From contig JAFUCC010000017.1 of NCBI GenBank assembly GCA_017459925.1, forward strand, positions 1-55,139: a DNA stretch of 55,139 bases, in the 5' to 3' direction. A program made the position numbers and the translations under genes. Every line of letters starts with the position of its first letter. Within the stretch, counting starts at the first letter, position 1. Origin of the DNA: Eggerthellaceae bacterium. GTDB lineage: Bacteria; Actinomycetota; Coriobacteriia; Coriobacteriales; Eggerthellaceae. Positions 1-11,305 of the stretch are shown in pieces. The notes beneath the pieces are model-generated. The model saw only the letters and a program-made list of their open reading frames with translations. It made no database searches and was not told where the DNA came from.

Positions 1-6
1 GCAAAT

Positions 7-34
7 TTGAACATCACCCCTGGGGTGACGTTCA
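7..34. repeat. Family A palindromic unit (single copy)
   Basis: One 28-nt imperfect palindrome with outer TGAAC/GTTCA and a CCCC-T-GGGG centre, differing from perfect dyad symmetry at one position. It is the same unit that occurs as inverted pairs at 14.5, 37.6, 48.8 and 50.7 kb and singly at 54.97 kb. The window edge may cut off a partner to the left. It lies about 150 nt upstream of the first gene. Confidence 0.8.
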
Positions 35-114
35 TCCCGCCGCCGTCCGCTGGGGCGAGCGTTCAGTCCAAATGGCGATTTGGTGATTAATACCCAGTTG
101 TGGAATAAGTGGTG

Positions 115-143
115 TTTCCGTTTTCAAGCGGGAACTATATAAA
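115..143 (+). promoter_or_regulatory. Putative promoter of the YhgE/Pip gene pair
   Basis: A weak -35 (TTTCCG, 115-120) and a -10 (TATAAA, 138-143) are separated by 17 nt. About 45 nt of leader follows before the ribosome binding site at 172-180. A TTGTGGAA octamer at 98-105 equals one half of the 16-bp palindrome in the TetR promoter at 36938-36953. Inference from sequence only. Confidence 0.35.
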
Positions 144-188
144 CTGTAAGGTTACGAAAACCACGGTGTAGAAAGGAGGGCAAGCGAC

Positions 189-2879
189 ATGAGAAACGTC
201 CTACGCGTGTTTCGGCGCGACGTCATGCGATTGGTGAAAACGCCAGCCGCATGGTCGGTCGTGCTGTTTCTCATCGTGCTGCCCTCGTTGTACACGTGGT
301 TCAACGTGGCGGCGTTTTGGAATCCGTACGACAACACGGGCAACCTGCGCGTCTGCGTTGTGAACGAAGACGCGGGTGTCGACGACGAGCTGCTCGGGCA
401 CTTGGACGTCGGCGAGCAGGTTGTCGACCAACTTCGGGAAAACAACCAGCTCGACTGGCAGTTCGTCGACCGCGACGAGGCCATGAGCGAAGTGGATTCA
501 GGGCAGGCATACGCGGCGTTCGTCATCCCGGAAGACTTCAGCGCCGATATCGCCACGCTGACGACCGGCGAGTTCATACAACCCACGCTTGAATACTACG
601 TGAACGAGAAGACGGGGCCCGTTTCGCCCAAGATCACCGACACCGGCGCGAACTCGCTTGACACCACCATTAACGAAGCGTTCTTCTCGACGGTCAGCTC
701 GACGGTCGCCAAGCTGCTCAACGAGGAAATCGACGCGACGCGCCTGCAAGTTGAATCGACGAAAGCGCAAGCATCCGCCCGCATCGACAAGGCGCTCGAA
801 GACATCGCTGGCACGCGCGCTTCGCTGGCCACCCTTTCCGAATCGATCGACAGCGCGCGGGCAAAAGCCCAAACGGCACAGGGAACGCTCTCCGATGCCG
901 AAGCGGGAATTGCCCAAGCTCAGCAGCACATTGGCCAAATCGGCGATTTGCTCGGTAAGGCGAACGCCGGCCTTGCCTCGTTCTCGAGCGACATCACGAC
1001 CGCCCTCGACGCAAGCTCGGGCGAGCTGGCGGATGTGGCGGCGGACACGAGCCTGGCCGTCGCCCAAACCGCAACCGCCATCGAGGCGGCCCGCAACGCC
1101 CTGGGCATTCCCTCGGCGGACGAAGCGTTGGCGAACGCCGATTACACCGAGCTGATATCGCTGCTGCAAAACCTCGAGAAAACGGCGACCGACGAGCAGA
1201 AAAAGCAAATCGAGGCAGCCATAGCCGCGCTGAAAGACACACCTGCCGCATCGAGCGAATGGCGAGAGCTGGCTGCGCAGCTCGATGCTGCCGCGCAGGC
1301 CGCGAACCAATCTTCCGACCCCGTGAACAGCCTGGTCAACCAGGCGCTCGACGCCGCCAGCCAATACCGCACGACAGTCGCCGCAAGTGCCATTCCCGCC
1401 ATCAGCTCGAGCATCGCCACGATATCGTCCGCGTCGGGCAGCGTGCAGGCGGCGCTGGCGAGCATGAGCACGGTCGTCTCCCAGTCGTCGACGGTGCTCG
1501 GCCAGCTCGATTCAACGTTGGCCCTATCGGCAAACGCGCTCGCGCAAACCGACGCATCGCTCGCTTCGCTTGCAGGCGATCTGGCCACCGTGAAAACCGA
1601 CCTGTCGGCACTCGCCAGCGCCAACGCGCTCTCCGAAATCGTCGGAGAGAACGGCGTCGACCCGGAGAAGGTCGCCGACTTCATGATGTCGCCTACCAAG
1701 ATCCAACGCGAGGAGCTCTACCCCATCAACGCATACGGATCCGCCATGGCGCCGCTGTTCATCAACCTGACGCTGTGGATCGGCGTGTTCATGCTCATGG
1801 TGATCATCCGCCTGGAAGTGGACGACGAGGGCATCGAGAACCTGACTGTCGCGCAGCGCACGCATGGGCGCGGCATGCTGCTGGCCATTTTGGCAGCGCT
1901 GCAAGCCGTCGTGTGCTGCACAGGTTGCCTCATGCTCGGCGTGCAAACGGCCAGCGCGCCGTTGTTCTACCTGACAGCCATCATGGCGTCGCTAGCATAC
2001 CTGGGCGTGCAGTACACGCTTTCCACCACCTTGCAGCACGTGGGAAAGGCGCTCTGCGTCATCTTGGTGTTCGTGCAGATCCCCGGCGCCACGGGCCTCT
2101 ACCCCATCGAGATGACGCCTGCGTTCTTCCAATACGCGTACCCGCTTTTCCCGTTCACGTACGGCATCAACGCCATCCGCGAGACGATTTGCGGATTTTA
2201 CAACGGCGCCTGGGCCTCGAACATGGGCGTGCTGCTCGCGTTCCTGATCGCCTTCGTGGCCATCGGCACGATTGCCCGGCCCTACATGACCAACCTCAAC
2301 CGCCTGTTCGCACGTGAAATCGAAGAAAGCGACATCATCATCGGCGAGTCGGTGCAGCTGCCAGCTCGCCGCTACCCCATCTCGCAAATGATCCGCGCGT
2401 TTTCCGATCACGACGAGTACCGCGACGCAATTGAGGCGCGCGTCGCCCGCTTCATGCTGTTGTACCCGCAGCTGAAACGCGGGGCGCTGGTCGTGGGCAT
2501 CGTAGCCCCCATTGTGGTGACGGCGATACTAGCCGCGCTTGGGGTCGAAAAGGTCGTCGTTCTGACAACTTGGCTTGCATGGTTCGCGCTTGTCGTCGCC
2601 TACCTCGTCGTCGTGGAATACCTGTTCGACTACCTCAGCCACCTCGTTTCGCTCGAGTCGATGAGTTATGAGGAAATGCGCGCGGCGTACGCCCAACGCG
2701 AGCAATTCACGCGCGTGCAGCCGATTATCAGGGGCCTCGGAAAAGACAAGGCGAACGACGCCGAGGGCTCCTCGCACGCAGGAACTGGCAAGGTCGTAGG
2801 CTGGCGAAGCGGAACCGCCCGGGCCAACGCCGACGCGCCTGCGGCGGATTCGCCCGAAGAGGGGGCCGACGATGAATAA
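189..2879 (+). CDS. YhgE/Pip-family membrane protein (first of pair)
   Basis: 896 residues. The N-terminus has the family's signature: a basic stretch, then a membrane segment near residues 20-42 ending in the PSLYTWFN type motif, followed by an extracellular domain with NTGNLRV and VVNEDAG. Residues about 180-490 are Ala/Ser/Gln-rich and predicted helical or coiled. From about residue 515 there is a block of membrane spans of ABC-2 permease style, with two further spans near 765-830 and a charged tail. Family members are linked to phage receptor function (Lactococcus Pip) and to type VII-like secretion (EsaA); the exact role here is unknown. A strong AGGAGGG site precedes the ATG. The stop codon overlaps the start of the next gene by 8 nt, so the two are translationally coupled and probably form a hetero-oligomer. 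Confidence 0.85.
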   Translation: MRNVLRVFRRDVMRLVKTPAAWSVVLFLIVLPSLYTWFNVAAFWNPYDNTGNLRVCVVNEDAGVDDELLGHLDVGEQVVDQLRENNQLDWQFVDRDEAMSEVDSGQAYAAFVIPEDFSADIATLTTGEFIQPTLEYYVNEKTGPVSPKITDTGANSLDTTINEAFFSTVSSTVAKLLNEEIDATRLQVESTKAQASARIDKALEDIAGTRASLATLSESIDSARAKAQTAQGTLSDAEAGIAQAQQHIGQIGDLLGKANAGLASFSSDITTALDASSGELADVAADTSLAVAQTATAIEAARNALGIPSADEALANADYTELISLLQNLEKTATDEQKKQIEAAIAALKDTPAASSEWRELAAQLDAAAQAANQSSDPVNSLVNQALDAASQYRTTVAASAIPAISSSIATISSASGSVQAALASMSTVVSQSSTVLGQLDSTLALSANALAQTDASLASLAGDLATVKTDLSALASANALSEIVGENGVDPEKVADFMMSPTKIQREELYPINAYGSAMAPLFINLTLWIGVFMLMVIIRLEVDDEGIENLTVAQRTHGRGMLLAILAALQAVVCCTGCLMLGVQTASAPLFYLTAIMASLAYLGVQYTLSTTLQHVGKALCVILVFVQIPGATGLYPIEMTPAFFQYAYPLFPFTYGINAIRETICGFYNGAWASNMGVLLAFLIAFVAIGTIARPYMTNLNRLFAREIEESDIIIGESVQLPARRYPISQMIRAFSDHDEYRDAIEARVARFMLLYPQLKRGALVVGIVAPIVVTAILAALGVEKVVVLTTWLAWFALVVAYLVVVEYLFDYLSHLVSLESMSYEEMRAAYAQREQFTRVQPIIRGLGKDKANDAEGSSHAGTGKVVGWRSGTARANADAPAADSPEEGADDE

Positions 2880-4941
2880 CGTCTGGCACCTCTTCAAAGA
2901 CGACCTCGCGCGCTTGCGCTCAAACGTGGTCACGATCATTGCCGTGCTGGGGCTGGTGGCGCTGCCGTCGATCTTCTCGTGGTACAACATCATCGCGTGC
3001 TGGGACGTGTTCGGCAACACCGGCAACTTAACGGTAGCCGTGGCGAATTCCGACGAGGGGTACGAAAGCGACCTCGTGCCGTTGCGCGTGAACATCGGCG
3101 AGCAGATAACGTCGGCATTGCGCGCGAACGACCAGCTCGACTGGGTGTTCACCGACGAGGAGGACGCCATCGACGGCGCGCGCTCGGGGCGCTATTACGC
3201 GGCAGTGGTCATCCCGAGCAGTTTCAGCGCCGACATGATGTCGTTCTATTCCGACGACGTGGTGCATGCTTCCATCACGTATTACTCGAACCAGAAGAAG
3301 GGCGCCATTGCCCCCAAGATCACCGACCAGGGAGCCGACCAGGTGTCGGCCCAGGTGAACGAGGTGTTCGCCGAGACCATTTCCGAAATCGCGCTCGGCA
3401 TTTCGTCGACGCTGTTCTCGTACGCCGACGATTCGGATGCGACCGGGCGCATTGGCGAGCTGGCCACGCACGTTGAATCCCTTGGAAGCCAGATGGGGCA
3501 AGCTGCCTCGACGTTGTCTTCGTACTCGACCCTTCTCGGTTCCGCACAAGACCTCGTCAGCGGCACGGCATCGCTCATCGCCGATGCGCAAAGCGCGGCG
3601 AGCGACACAGCCGCCGCCGTTGCCGCGGCGCAGAATTCAGCCGAGCAATCCGCCGCCGCCATGCGCGACGCCACCGCCCAGCTGAACGACGCCGTCGATT
3701 CGTCGGCGGTCACTTACGACGGCGTGCCCGCATCGGTCGATAACGCCTTCAACCAAGCCGCCGCATCGGCCGCGCAATCTGAGACGCTGCTGCGCGACCA
3801 GGCGGCTGTTGCCGAGGCTGCCGGCGATTCCGCCCGCGCGCAGGCGCTGTACAAAGCGGCTGATGATATCGCCGCCGCGAACGCTTCCACCGAATCAGCC
3901 CGTGGGGAAACGCAACAGCTCGCCTCCCAAGCGCAGCAAGACCTCGCAAGCGCGAAAGCCAGCTACGACGAGAACCTGAAGCCCACGCTCGAGCAGATCG
4001 CCGCCGTCGTTTCCGAAGCAAGCGCATCGATTTCGTCTGCAGCATCGACGCTCGACGCAACCACCGGCGACCTTACGGGCTCGGCAAATTCGATTTCCAA
4101 CCAGCTCGCCGACTCGCGCAGCAAGCTCGACGCCGCCATCACCGAGCTCCGCGATTCAGCCACCAAGCTCAACGGCCTCAGCAAAAGCATTGCCGATGCG
4201 CTTGCGTCAGACGACATCGAGAAACTGCGCACCATCATCGGATCGGACCCCGCAGCGCTCGCCACGGCCATCGCGGCTCCGGTGAAGCTCGAGCGCCACG
4301 CGGTGTATCCGGTCGAAAACTTCGGTTCGGCCATGTCGCCCCTGTACACGACGTTGGCACTCTGGATTGGCGCGTTGCTCGTCATGGTGACGCTGCGCGT
4401 AATCCCCTCGCAACGCTCCCTGCGCGAACTCGACAACCCGACTGCGCGCGAAATCTTCCTCGGACGGTTCCTCACCATCGCATTCGTTTCGCTCATGCAG
4501 AGCACATGCTTGTCGCTCGGCAACTTGCTGTTCTTAGGCGTGCAAGCCGTGCATCCGTTCCTGTACGTGCTGTGCTTCTGGGTGTCGGGACTCGTGTTCG
4601 CGTTCATCATCTACACGATGGTCGCCCTGTTCGCGAACCTGGGCAAGGCGCTCGGCGTCGTGCTGCTCATCGTGCAGGTGGCCGGCGGCGGCGGAAGCTT
4701 CCCACTGCAGCTGCTGCCCTCCTTCTTCCAGAACATCAGCCCGTTTTTGCCCATTACCCATGCCGTAAGCGCCATGCGCGCCGCCATGTTCGGCATCTAC
4801 CAAGCTGACTACTGGGTGCAGCTCGGTGAGCTGCTGCTGTTCGTGATTCCACTCGCCCTTTTGGGATTGGTGCTTCATAAGCCCCTCGGGCTCATCGTCC
4901 CCAAGTTCGTCGAACGCGTCGAAAAGTCGAAGCTGATGTAA
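2872..4941 (+). CDS. YhgE/Pip-family membrane protein (second of pair)
   Basis: 689 residues, a shorter paralogue of the preceding protein. It has the same plan: an N-terminal membrane helix (about 22-44) ending in LPSIFSWYNI, the NTGNLTVAVAN block, an Ala/Ser-rich helical middle (about 180-450) and a C-terminal cluster of five to six membrane spans starting near residue 485 (LYTTLALWIGALLVMVTLRV). It lacks the extra C-terminal pair of spans of its partner. Its ATG lies inside the end of the upstream gene, which argues for coupled translation and a matched-subunit complex. A bidirectional terminator follows at once. Function in this organism is not known; envelope or export role is inference. 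Confidence 0.85.
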   Translation: MNNVWHLFKDDLARLRSNVVTIIAVLGLVALPSIFSWYNIIACWDVFGNTGNLTVAVANSDEGYESDLVPLRVNIGEQITSALRANDQLDWVFTDEEDAIDGARSGRYYAAVVIPSSFSADMMSFYSDDVVHASITYYSNQKKGAIAPKITDQGADQVSAQVNEVFAETISEIALGISSTLFSYADDSDATGRIGELATHVESLGSQMGQAASTLSSYSTLLGSAQDLVSGTASLIADAQSAASDTAAAVAAAQNSAEQSAAAMRDATAQLNDAVDSSAVTYDGVPASVDNAFNQAAASAAQSETLLRDQAAVAEAAGDSARAQALYKAADDIAAANASTESARGETQQLASQAQQDLASAKASYDENLKPTLEQIAAVVSEASASISSAASTLDATTGDLTGSANSISNQLADSRSKLDAAITELRDSATKLNGLSKSIADALASDDIEKLRTIIGSDPAALATAIAAPVKLERHAVYPVENFGSAMSPLYTTLALWIGALLVMVTLRVIPSQRSLRELDNPTAREIFLGRFLTIAFVSLMQSTCLSLGNLLFLGVQAVHPFLYVLCFWVSGLVFAFIIYTMVALFANLGKALGVVLLIVQVAGGGGSFPLQLLPSFFQNISPFLPITHAVSAMRAAMFGIYQADYWVQLGELLLFVIPLALLGLVLHKPLGLIVPKFVERVEKSKLM

Positions 4942-4945
4942 ACGA

Positions 4946-4972
4946 AAGCGCCTCCGAAAATCGGAGGCGCTT
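4946..4972. terminator. Bidirectional terminator between YhgE pair and adk
   Basis: A perfect 12-bp stem (AAGCGCCTCCGA with its complement) around a 3-nt loop, A-rich on the left and T on the right. It separates convergent genes (YhgE on plus, adk on minus) and can serve both. Confidence 0.8.
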
Positions 4973-4996
4973 CAACATGCAAAATTGGAACCAGCT

Positions 4997-5623
4997 TTAC
5001 AGCGACAAAGCTTCCTTCACGTCGGCGTACACCACGTTCGGGTCGCGGTCGCCGTCGATGGTGACGAGCAGCTCGCTGCCGCGGTAGTAGTCGATCAGCG
5101 GCGCCGTGGACTTCTGGTACACGTCGAGGCGGTTGCGCACCGTGACCTCGTTGTCGTCGTCGCGCTGGTACATCTCGCCACCGCACTTGGGGCACGAGGC
5201 GTCGGCTTCGCTGCCGATGAAACCGCAGTCACGGCACATGCGACGCGAGCACAGGCGCTTCACGATGACCTCGGGGTCGACGTCGATGAGCAGGGCGGCG
5301 TCGAGCGGACGCTCGAGCTTGCCGAGTTCGGCGTCGAGCGCGACAGCCTGCGCAGACGTGCGCGGGAAGCCGTCGAGGATGAAGCCGGCGTCGGTGTCGG
5401 GTTCCTGCAGGCGGTCGATGACCAGGCCGATGATAACTTCGTCAGGAACGAGGTCGCCGGCGTCCATGTACGACTTGGCCTTCTTGCCAAGCTCGGTGCC
5501 GGCGGCAACGGCTGCGCGCAGCATGTCGCCCGTGGAGATGTGCGGCGTCTTGAATTCCTCGACCAGCTTGGCAGCTTGCGTGCCCTTGCCAGCGCCCGGA
5601 CCACCCAACAGTACGATGTTCAT
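4997..5623 (-). CDS. adk: Adenylate kinase
   Basis: 208 residues. It interconverts ATP + AMP and 2 ADP in the cytoplasm. The P-loop GGPGAGKGT is at residues 7-15, the AMP-binding region has STGDMLRAA, and a DGFPR motif follows. The LID domain is the long zinc type, with four cysteines in two CxxC pairs (CRDC and CPKC, residues about 130-150), usual in Gram-positive and actinobacterial enzymes. Length is normal. In many bacteria adk sits in the ribosomal protein cluster; here it stands alone, convergent with the YhgE pair. Leader RBS AAAGGAA lies just upstream of the ATG. Confidence 0.97.
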   Translation of the reverse strand: MNIVLLGGPGAGKGTQAAKLVEEFKTPHISTGDMLRAAVAAGTELGKKAKSYMDAGDLVPDEVIIGLVIDRLQEPDTDAGFILDGFPRTSAQAVALDAELGKLERPLDAALLIDVDPEVIVKRLCSRRMCRDCGFIGSEADASCPKCGGEMYQRDDDNEVTVRNRLDVYQKSTAPLIDYYRGSELLVTIDGDRDPNVVYADVKEALSL

Positions 5624-5756
5624 AATCGGGTTCCTTTCGTTGACGAACGTAACGCTTGGTATTGTATCACCTGCCCGACGCGCGAACGCTGACGTTTGGC
5701 TTTGCGGAAGCGTTCTTGCCGCAAGAACACGAATCGCTGCAAACCCTTAGGTCGCT

Positions 5757-6215
5757 TTATACGAGATTGGGAAACGCTTGCTGCCGCAAAGCCTCGTAGG
5801 CGGCGATGGCCACGGCGTTTGAGAGGTTGAGGGAACGCAGGCCCTCGCGCATGGGAATGCGAACGCATCGGTCGGCGAAGCGCTGCAAAATGGAAGGGTC
5901 GATGCCGGCGCTTTCGCGGCCGAACAGCAGGAACGCGTTTGCGCCGTACGTCACGTCGGTGTAGCAACGATTGGCTTGACCCGTGAACAGGTGGAGCTCG
6001 TCGGCGCCGTGCGCTTCCAGGAATTCTTCAGCACACGACCAGCGCACGATGTCGACCTCGTCCCAGTAGTCGCAGCCGGCGCGCGCCAGGTTGCGCTGCG
6101 TCAGGCGAAACCCCATGGGCTCGACCAGGTGAAGCGTGGCGCCCACGCATGCGCACGTGCGGGCGATGTTGCCCGTGTTCTGCGGAATCTCGGGTTCAAT
6201 CAGAACGATATTCAC
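5757..6215 (-). CDS. trmL: tRNA (cytidine/uridine-34 2'-O)-methyltransferase TrmL
   Basis: 152 residues, a minimal SPOUT/TrmD-superfamily methyltransferase without extra domains, as in TrmL (YibK). It methylates the ribose of the wobble base of tRNA-Leu using SAM. Seen: N-terminal IVLIEPEIPQNTGNIART, the middle motif LLFGRESAG and the knot motif IPMREGLRSLNLSNAVA, which forms the SAM-binding trefoil. I place the start at a GTG (VNIVLIEPEIP) because a GGAAAGGTGG Shine-Dalgarno lies just upstream and family members begin at this point; the frame is open further upstream but without homologous sequence. The upstream flank carries one arm of a 55-nt inverted repeat. Confidence 0.92.
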   Translation of the reverse strand: MNIVLIEPEIPQNTGNIARTCACVGATLHLVEPMGFRLTQRNLARAGCDYWDEVDIVRWSCAEEFLEAHGADELHLFTGQANRCYTDVTYGANAFLLFGRESAGIDPSILQRFADRCVRIPMREGLRSLNLSNAVAIAAYEALRQQAFPNLV

Positions 6216-6379
6216 ATTCCCACCTTTCCCATTGCGAGAGAAGAGGCGAAGCCGAGATGGCCCGGCAGGCTGCTGGAGATTAGGGCTGCCGGAAGGGGTG
6301 ATAGCCGCTTGCGCAGGCACAAACTATTGCTTCTTAGGCTAAGCCGAGCAGCCGTAGGCGATCACCCCTTCCGGCGGCC

Positions 6380-8491
<2,112 letters not shown>

Positions 8492-8508
8492 GCCAAGCCC
8501 TTTGCATC

Positions 8509-8533
8509 AAAAAGGCCGCCCCGAAGGTCGGCC
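8509..8533 (-). terminator. Terminator of tRNA-Val
   Basis: On the minus strand a stem GGCCGACC/GGGCGGCC encloses a TTCG tetraloop and is followed by five T. It sits 10 nt past the tRNA 3' end and just before the ABC-F start. Confidence 0.8.
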
Positions 8534-8542
8534 CCGAATTCG

Positions 8543-8617
8543 TGGTGGACGCTACAGGATTTGAACCTGTGACCCCCGCCGTGTGAAGGCGATGCTCTCC
8601 CGCTGAGCCAAGCGTCC
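8543..8617 (-). tRNA. tRNA-Val (anticodon CAC)
   Basis: 75 nt including an encoded CCA. Acceptor GGACGCT pairs with AGCGTCC. The D arm is GCTC/GAGC, the anticodon stem TCGCC/GGCGG encloses the 7-nt loop TTCACAC, giving CAC at 34-36, and the T arm contains GGTTCAAAT. It reads GUG codons. Confidence 0.93.
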
Positions 8618-8630
8618 GAATGTGCTACGT

Positions 8631-8659
8631 ATTCTAGCGCCGTGCATCACGGTGCGCAA
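8631..8659 (-). promoter_or_regulatory. Promoter of tRNA-Val
   Basis: Minus strand -35 TTGCGC (8654-8659) and -10 TAGAAT (8631-8636) with a 17-nt spacer. It ends 13 nt before the tRNA. The -10 hexamer is identical to that of the CAT tRNA at 28.97 kb. Confidence 0.65.
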
Positions 8660-8740
8660 CATGGCTCCGCAAAATCGCCGCAAGTGATGCAACAACCGCT
8701 ATACTGGACGATACGCGTTTTTCAACCGAGGAGAAGCATA

Positions 8741-9793
8741 ATGGCTGAATATTCCGATACTTTTTTGGCAAGCAAGAAGCGCTCCGACGACATCCGCGCC
8801 GACTTGCCGCAGCATCCCGAGAAGTACACCATGTTGACGGGTGACCGCCCCACGGGCCGTTTGCACCTGGGTCATTACTTCGGCAGCATCCAGCATCGCG
8901 TGGAATACCAGAACCTGGGAATCCAGTGCTACGTGCTGATTGCCGACTACCAGGTCATCACCGACCGCGACACGACCGAGCACATCCAGGACAACGTGTA
9001 CAACATGGTCATGGACTACCTGGCCGCCGGCATCGACCCCGAAAAGACGCCCATCTTCACGCACTCGGCTATTCCCGCGCTGAACCAGCTGATGCTGCCG
9101 TTCCTTTCGCTCGTGAGCGAATCCGAGCTGCAGCGCAACCCCACGGTGAAGGCCGAGCAAGAGGCTTCGGGCCATGCGCTGACCGGGCTTCTGCTGACCT
9201 ACCCCGTGCACCAGGCATGCGACATTCTGTTCTGCAAGGGCAACATCGTGCCAGTCGGCAAGGACCAGCTGCCCCACATCGAGCAAACGCGCCAGATTGC
9301 GCGTCGCTTCAACGACCGTTACGCGCCGGTCTTCCCCGAGCCGGACGGAATCCTGTCAGACGCGATTGAGATCCCCGGCCTCGACGGCCGCAAGATGTCG
9401 AAGAGCTACGGCAACTCCATCATGCTCGGCGCCACAGCCGAGGAGACGGCCAAGCTCATCAAGAAGTCGAAGTCCGACAGCGACCGCAACATCACCTTCG
9501 ACAAGGAGAACCGTCCCGAGGTGTCGGCGCTGCTGACCACGGCGGCGCTCTGCTCGGGCCGCACTGAAGTCGACATCGCAGCCGAAATCGGCGACGGCGG
9601 CGCAGGCATGCTGAAGCGCATCGTCACCGAAAGCGTGAACGAGTACCTGGCGCCCCACCGCGAGCGCCGCGCGAAGTACGAGCAAGATCTCGACTACGTG
9701 AAAGACGTGCTGCACGAGGGCAATCGCCGCATGAACGAAATCGCCAACGCCACCCTAAACGAGGTGCGCGAAGCGATGTCCATGGTGTATTAG
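8741..9793 (+). CDS. trpS: Tryptophan-tRNA ligase
   Basis: 350 residues, class I aminoacyl-tRNA synthetase charging tRNA-Trp. The HIGH-type motif is GRLHLGHYFG and the KMSKS loop is GRKMSKSYGNS. Other family blocks: QVITDRDT, the VGKDQLPHIEQTRQIARRFN segment and a helical C-terminal domain. The start is placed at MAEYSDTF because GAGGAGAAG lies 6 nt upstream; an in-frame ATG 33 codons earlier lacks an RBS and overlaps the tRNA promoter. I looked for a T-box leader in the short upstream region and did not see one. A terminator within a family-F-like repeat follows. Confidence 0.96.
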   Translation: MAEYSDTFLASKKRSDDIRADLPQHPEKYTMLTGDRPTGRLHLGHYFGSIQHRVEYQNLGIQCYVLIADYQVITDRDTTEHIQDNVYNMVMDYLAAGIDPEKTPIFTHSAIPALNQLMLPFLSLVSESELQRNPTVKAEQEASGHALTGLLLTYPVHQACDILFCKGNIVPVGKDQLPHIEQTRQIARRFNDRYAPVFPEPDGILSDAIEIPGLDGRKMSKSYGNSIMLGATAEETAKLIKKSKSDSDRNITFDKENRPEVSALLTTAALCSGRTEVDIAAEIGDGGAGMLKRIVTESVNEYLAPHRERRAKYEQDLDYVKDVLHEGNRRMNEIANATLNEVREAMSMVY

Positions 9794-9810
9794 CGCCTGT
9801 CCTTCTGTCC

Positions 9811-9927
9811 GCCTGCTTCGGCAGGAGGGGGTACGTGCTCAAACAGTCCTCGCTCTGGAAAACAGCCCACCGGGCTGTTTTCTTCGCTGCGGAACTGCGC
9901 GCGTTACCCCCTCCTGCCGAAGCAGGC
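9811..9927. repeat. Permuted family F-like palindrome enclosing a terminator
   Basis: Perfect 23-nt inverted arms (9811-9833 and 9905-9927, GCCTGCTTCGGCAGGAGGGG at the outer left) flank an inner part with two blocks known from the family F core: GCTCAAACAGTCCTCGCT and GCTGCGGAACT. In the corA copy these blocks occur in the opposite order around a different small hairpin, so this copy is permuted. It lies between convergent trpS and the GGDEF gene. Confidence 0.75.
9858..9882. terminator. Bidirectional terminator of trpS and the GGDEF gene
   Basis: An 11-bp perfect stem GAAAACAGCCC with its complement around an ACC loop. It is A-rich on one side and T-rich on the other, so it works in both directions between convergent genes. 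Confidence 0.8.
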
Positions 9928-10019
9928 TTCGCTCTTCCGTTTGGGGAATGAATCCAGCCTCAGCTAGAGCCCGAACCCCTCTTCCCACCGCCGCGGGCCA
10001 CGCGGAGCGAGAGAGCAAG

Positions 10020-11180
10020 TTATGCGGCGAAGGCGTGGCCGCTGACGCGCTTCTTGCCGGAATGCTTCACGGCGAGCAGCTCTTCGTCGGCGCTGTGCAG
10101 CATGTCGCGGAAATCCTCGCCCCGCCGCGGCACACCATACGTGTATCCGCCGCTGAACGTGAGATTGGCGTTTTCGCCATTCACCATGACATGTTTCAGC
10201 TGATCGTTGCAGCGCTCGATCTTTTGCAAGAACTCGGCCTCGTCGAAATCGGGGGACACGACGAGGAACTCGTCGCCACCGTAACGATACGTGCATTCGT
10301 CGCCGAACACCTCGCGCAATGCGAAGAAGAACTCGCGCAGCAGCGTATCGCCAGTTTCGTGGTTCATATCGTCGTTGTAATGCTTGAAGTCGTCGATGTC
10401 GCACAGCATGACGAAATGCTGCGAGCCGATGATGTTATCGAAATCGTCGCGCAGGTAATGGCGGTTCTTCGCACCCGTAAGCTCGTCGCGTCGCGATACG
10501 TCGGCAATTGCCGCCTCGCGATGCACGCCTCCTCGGAACAAACTGTAGACGATCCAACTGACGACGATGTCTAGAAGCGCGAGATAAACGAGATTGCCGA
10601 TATCGCCTGGCGCCATGAGGCCCGACCAGTTCAGCATGTAGCCGAACAGGAAGAACGACCCGCCGAAGTACACGATCGCGTCGATGGGGCCGAAAATGAG
10701 CAGGCCCGCCACGAGAAACTGCAGCGACGCGAAAATGAGTATCTGGTCACCGGGGGAACGGCCTGAATCGGCGACGCCCCAAATCATGACGAACACGAGC
10801 GAGAACGCTATCGTGAGGACAGCCGCTAGCCGAGGCCGATTCCATTTGCGGCGACGGTACGTGTACGCCACGAACGAGAACAGCAGCATGAACACCGTGG
10901 CCACCACGCAAAACACGCGGAATCGACCAGCCATGGCGGGGTTTTCCTGCACTGCCTCGTCAATGCCGCCAATCGGGCAGCTGATTCCAGTGATGAGGCA
11001 AAACGCGATCATTCCCGAAAACAGCGCGCCCGCGATTCCGCCGAACATGATGCTGAACATGTTGCGCTGGGCTTTGGCGTTGCGCTCTTCAGCTGACCAG
11101 CCGAAGCCAAACCATTGCAATATGCGATTACCAGTGCTCATGTTTCTGCGATTCGCCACGGTTATTTTCCCTTGTGGCAT
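10020..11180 (-). CDS. Membrane-bound diguanylate cyclase (GGDEF)
   Basis: About 386 residues. Residues about 25-185 contain six hydrophobic spans with short connections (for example SIMFGGIAGALFSGMIAFCL). The C-terminal half is a GGDEF domain: it opens with RDELTGAKNRHYL and has the catalytic motif YRYGGDEFLVV near residue 303. The family makes cyclic di-GMP from two GTP. The inhibitory I-site (RxxD just before GGDEF) is absent, so simple product inhibition is unlikely. No EAL domain is present. The start is uncertain: I favour MPQGKI (AGGTG upstream), with MSTGNR 13 codons later as the alternative. Confidence 0.9.
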   Translation of the reverse strand: MPQGKITVANRRNMSTGNRILQWFGFGWSAEERNAKAQRNMFSIMFGGIAGALFSGMIAFCLITGISCPIGGIDEAVQENPAMAGRFRVFCVVATVFMLLFSFVAYTYRRRKWNRPRLAAVLTIAFSLVFVMIWGVADSGRSPGDQILIFASLQFLVAGLLIFGPIDAIVYFGGSFFLFGYMLNWSGLMAPGDIGNLVYLALLDIVVSWIVYSLFRGGVHREAAIADVSRRDELTGAKNRHYLRDDFDNIIGSQHFVMLCDIDDFKHYNDDMNHETGDTLLREFFFALREVFGDECTYRYGGDEFLVVSPDFDEAEFLQKIERCNDQLKHVMVNGENANLTFSGGYTYGVPRRGEDFRDMLHSADEELLAVKHSGKKRVSGHAFAA

Positions 11181-11305
11181 AGTACACCTATTTGTACACG
11201 GTGGGTAACTCATGCATCTTTATTCAGACACAGATGTCCAAATAATTCCCATATGCAGTGGGCTACAATAAGCGCAGGTGAAACCGCCGAACGGGGAGAT
11301 GACCT

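Noticed and set aside
8621..8740. T-box leader before trpS
   Set aside because: No T-box sequence or specifier stem in about 120 nt, which also holds the tRNA-Val promoter.
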